NCBI RefSeq assembly: GCF_000005505.3
Contig: NC_016133.3
Coordinates: 21,788,555-21,852,554 of the forward strand
From: Brachypodium distachyon
Lineage: Eukaryota; Streptophyta; Magnoliopsida; Poales; Poaceae
Direction: 5' to 3'
DNA length: 64,000 nt
Positions 60,108 through 64,000 of this stretch are shown here, piece by piece (position 1 is the first letter of the stretch; every line of letters starts with the position of its first letter). Below the pieces are notes generated by a model that saw only the letters and a program-made list of their open reading frames with translations, did no database searches and was not told the DNA's origin. Position numbers and translations under genes: made by a program.

Positions 60108-63100
60108 GGTCTGAATATATGCTAAAAAGCAGAAAATGATACATATGTGTAACAAATTTTAGGCGAAAAATGACTCTCCAAAATGCAATTTCTACCAATT
60201 TGACAGATCAAAGAAGCAAGTATATGCTAAAAGCAGAAAAGGATACATATGCGTAGCAACTTCTACACAAATGTAGCTAGGGGAAGCAACATTTACTAAA
60301 AAAAATTGAGTGCCTGAAAAAGCAACTAATTGTAACAGGCAAAAGGTACTAAATAAAATTTTAGGCAACAAATGACTCCAAAATGCAATTTCTAGTCAAT
60401 TTGACAGGTCGGAGAAGCAAAAAACATGCTAAAAAGCAAAAAAAGTTATGCATGTGTAGCAACTTCTAATTAAAAAATGTAGGCAGGGGATGTAACTTTT
60501 ACTCAAAAGAATGTTGAGAGGCTGAAAACACAACTAAATATAACAGTCGAAAGGTGGTAAAAGCAAACCTTAGGCAAAAGTTGGGGCTCTAATACAATTT
60601 CTAAACAGTAATGTAAATTACAAAGGAAAAAAAATGAATGCTAGTAAAATGCAGCTTCCCCTGGTTTTACAATAAAAGGCCGGAGCTAATCAAATCAGAC
60701 CCTAGAACCCAGAAACAAATCATATAATCCCAATTGAGGATTGGGAAAATTTAATTAGCGCACATTTGTATTCAGAAGTTGCACTGCATCCCCCGTGGCA
60801 GAGCTATGGTTAGTCAAGCAAAAGCTGAAGCAATTCCTAAATCAAAGCATGCCTAATCAGTCAAGCAAAAACTGTGAGGCACCCCATGGACAATGGAGTG
60901 CATCCAATTTACATGCAAAAAATGCACGACAAGGTAATTCAAACCTTGTGACGCAGTAAAATGCAAGATAATATATCCCGTAATTTAGATACAGAAATCC
61001 ATATTCAGCAAAAAAACATAGCGATTACTCATGCTGCTTGTAATCAACATAACTGTTGAACCCCCTAGGTTGCATGCAACAACCCCTCAGATGAGCATAA
61101 AAAAAAATGGATAGCTAAATTCCCCAATGACCAAAGAGGTTGGATCCTTTTTATTTTGAAACAGTGGACTCCCCCCCCCCCCTCCCCCTTAATGGATTTC
61201 TATTATAGAAACCGCCACACAGGTTCTTACAGCAAACAGAGTCTCTAAACTGAGAAGTAAAAACAAGTGAAACAGGGAAACGAAGCTCCCAACATGGTAA
61301 GTAGCTGCTACCGAGGAAAACTTGCTGAGCAGAAAACAAGAAGCAAAGCAAACAACCAGCTAGATGAAACAAGTTGGATCCAATTCTAGATAGAATTATG
61401 GGGTTTGATTTGAGCTAAAATCCTCCACTAAAATTGCTCATGCACCTCCACTAAAATTCAGAAGCAACTACATTTCAGAGATAACTACTATTCTGGAAAA
61501 AAAAAGAGTGTTTGATCCACCAACTCACTATTCAAAAAAGCTTAATCCAACAACTTCTAGTTTGAAAAAAAAAGTCAATTGCTCATGCGCCTCTCTAGTA
61601 AAAAAAAACTAGCTGTTGTGGAAAGTTTCAATACATTCCAGGAAAAATATACACGCCTCTCTAGTTTGAATTTTTTGTACAAAGTTCTAGAACCAATACA
61701 GTCCAGGAAAAATAAATATTCACCTCACTGCTTTTGTGGGATTTGGGTATTGGACGCAAGCGTGTGAGCTCCAATCGCCTAGTAAGATGTGAGTTCTCTT
61801 GTTGTAGCCTAGAATTTGCAACTCATACTCAATGGTTTGCCTAATCACTAATACAACTCGTATTCAAAAATTGATAAGCTAAAGAAACTTATAGTCGACA
61901 CAAATGAAGCAACTCCTATTTAGAAATTGAAGGCAAATGAATGCTTAATTGTTTCGAAATTTGACTCTAATGCAATTTCTAATCCAAGGTTGACAAATTG
62001 GAAAGCAACTTATAAAAGCAACTTCTAGTTAGGCAAAAAGGGTAACTAGTCTAGCAAGTTGTAGTTCAAAATTTGGCTGGAAATGCAAATTTTACTCAAA
62101 AGCTCGATTGGTCGAAAAGCAACTTATTGTCACACAAAAAAGTCCAACATGTACATCATGCAAACCAGATAAATAATAGGAAATACAAAAGCATGTGACT
62201 AGATAAATGCAGAAACCTCTATGAAAGCGAGAAAAGAGACATCATGGACATCTATGGACCTTTACAAAAGCAACTGTGACTTATTTCAAAACACAAAATT
62301 GCCGCCGAAAGAAAAAAAAAAGGAGAGATTACAATATCCTCAAGTCATTAGAGGAAAATGTCGGCAACGAATAAAAACCGTGCAAAAAATATCAAAGGAT
62401 CTCTTAAAAAAAGCATGCACCTATATTGGAAAAAAAATAGGGGATTACCTCTTGTCTCGTGGCTCCGGCATGTTTACGATTAGGTGCAGCATTCTCCAAA
62501 TTGGGCCTGTTATTCCCTGGCGAACCTGCACACAATTAGCAATGTAAAACCAAAAAACCAGCAAAACCTTTTTAGGGGAAATTAAAAATGGCTAGCAGCA
62601 GGCTTAGAATACACTTTGATGAAAGCAGAAAAAACACCTGTGGCATGTTGTCAACCCCTGAAGCAAATCCTCCAACATCATCACCAAGCAAGTTTTCACC
62701 CCCTTGTGGTTTGCTTCTAAATCTCTAGAAATATTCTAGTTCCATGACTAAAAATTTATTGCAACTATTTATGATATTTCAATCCTATAGAGCAACTTGT
62801 TAGGAGCTTATAAGGTCACCCCCACCTCCCAGCAAAAAGCAACTTACAAAAAAAAAAATCTAAACACAAAATGACAAAAACCAGAAAAAGCAAATCCTAT
62901 GCAGATGCACAATCGCTTCCAAATGAACTAGTTAGCTGTAGGGGGGAATTGTATGAACATAGAGTACAAGAATTAAACCCCTAATCCTGTGCTAGACAAA
63001 AAAGGATGCAGCCTAGAATAATGCACAAAAAAATGATTATCCCCTTGATTGCTGCTAAATGGACAACTAAATAGACATCATAGAACTAAAATTGCTTACC

Positions 63101-64000
63101 ACCAGGATGATTGGTGCAAAAAAACCTCTAAACTAAAAAACGTTGCTAACTAGCTAAGAAAATACTTATCGCTCTAAAATGATACTCAATGAAGTTGCCT
63201 ACAAAAGCCCTCAAAATATTGCAAGTTGCACGCCTGCATACTGGATCAACCGCATGAGATCACCCCTCGCCCCCCCCCCCCCCCCCCCCAATTCACCCTA
63301 CGATAAAAAAAAATGCTTGTGATCATCAAAATCTGCTTTAATACTAATGCTTATAACAAAAATCAGATAAAAACAAAAATCCTTGGTGAAGCAAAATCGC
63401 ATCCGCATGAACTACTTAACAGCATGGAAAAAACATGCATGCACATAGAGACAAAATCTCAACCATAATCCTGTGCTTGACAAAAGTAAGATGCAATCGA
63501 ATAATACACCTCAAAATTGCTTACCACCCATAGATTGCAACTACATAAAACATCATGTCCAAGTGTCATGGGACTAAAAATTGCCTAAAATTTCTTACCA
63601 ACTGAATGACTATTAACTAGCGAGGGATAACTAGCAGGGACAACATCTACACAGGGAATAGCTGAAAAATCAAGCACACACAACAACTCGATGGCAAATC
63701 CGCAACAAATTCCAGTGAGTGTTTGCGAACAGAAACTCGTACGTAGATACGGGTTTTGAAGAGAAGAGGATGGAAGAACTAACCGAAACCCCAAAAATAG
63801 GATGAAATCGAAGTGCTGGTTGGCCCCTCAAACTCGTTCCGCCTAGCCGTCGTCGATGAGAACTATGCACTCGAATCACCCCCAGATCCTGTCCGCGTTG
63901 ACCCTTAAAGAACTTCCACCACCACGTGGCTCAAGAAATTGGCTCCTCCTCGAGTTGTTCATTGCAGCGCTCCTGCCGAACTCGGTGTTGGCGTTGGCGA
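60108..64000. repeat. A-rich degenerate repeat region, no gene seen
   Basis: The region continues the sequence interrupted by the solo LTR. The phrase (T)GCAATTTCTA followed by a GACAG(A/G)TC(A/G)(A/G)AGAAGC-like word recurs near 60184, 60385, 60597 (diverged) and 61973, also before the LTR at 59211. GCTAAAAAGCAGAAAA also recurs. C runs are at 61171-61182 and 63270-63289. This looks like the subterminal or internal repeats of a large DNA element, but no ends or transposase are visible. The last 200 bp (from 63800) become GC-rich and may be the edge of something outside the window. Confidence 0.5.

Noticed and set aside
13991..63289. Long homopolymer C/G runs (10700-10711, 13991-14009, 38439-38453, 61171-61182, 63270-63289)
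   Set aside because: Most likely slippage or assembly noise at mononucleotide tracts; no structure worth a claim, though exact lengths should not be trusted.
1..64000. CRISPR arrays, operons, prokaryotic mobile systems, rRNA or tRNA genes
   Set aside because: None seen. The window is plant nuclear DNA; the repeats present are transposon-derived and not regularly spaced. A covariance-model scan would be needed to exclude small RNA genes.

Overview
This is nuclear DNA from a grass (Poaceae). The evidence is many-exon genes with GT-AG introns, GC-rich first exons beside AT-rich introns, and a high density of grass-type Stowaway, hAT, Harbinger and Mutator-like elements plus solo LTRs. A temperate (pooid) grass with a fairly compact genome is my guess from gene spacing; the species cannot be named. 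The co-occurrence of enolase, a CYP76-type P450 and the class II CPD photolyase recalls the short arm of rice chromosome 10; that is from memory and unchecked.

Layout: (1) 49-4090 (+), a complete 17-exon cytosolic enolase gene. (2) 5191-8484 (-), a two-exon CYP76-type P450 whose intron holds a segmental duplication and a MITE. (3) 8551-11829, transposon-derived DNA. (4) 11830-23592 (+), an 11-exon gene for a three-RRM, hnRNP Q-like RNA-binding protein, with nested MITEs in its large introns. (5) 24.1-25.0 kb, a decayed Ty3/gypsy fragment. (6) 26222-30013 (-), a 10-exon class II CPD photolyase gene. (7) 32342-32686 and 34551-34874 (+), a tandem pair of single-exon genes for secreted ten-cysteine peptides. 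(8) 36818-47886 (+), a nine-exon maspardin-like alpha/beta-hydrolase gene. (9) 48-53.5 kb, a transposon-rich gap with a solo LTR carrying a nested hAT MITE. (10) 53600-58150 (+), a seven-exon ICln gene. (11) 58.2-64 kb, gene-poor repeat-rich DNA with a second solo LTR.

The genes do not form a pathway; they are independent transcription units (glycolysis, specialised oxidation, RNA processing, UV repair, secreted peptides, membrane traffic, snRNP assembly). I rebuilt the exons by hand from reading-frame continuity, splice sites and family homology. Every multi-exon model closes in frame.

I found no convincing new molecular system. The points most worth following are the ten-cysteine peptide pair, duplicated 3' splice sites in two genes (ICln and photolyase), a GC donor with a GT decoy 28 nt downstream in enolase, a foldback Mutator-like element with compound arms, and transposon insertions dated or verified by their own target duplications and by an internal empty site.
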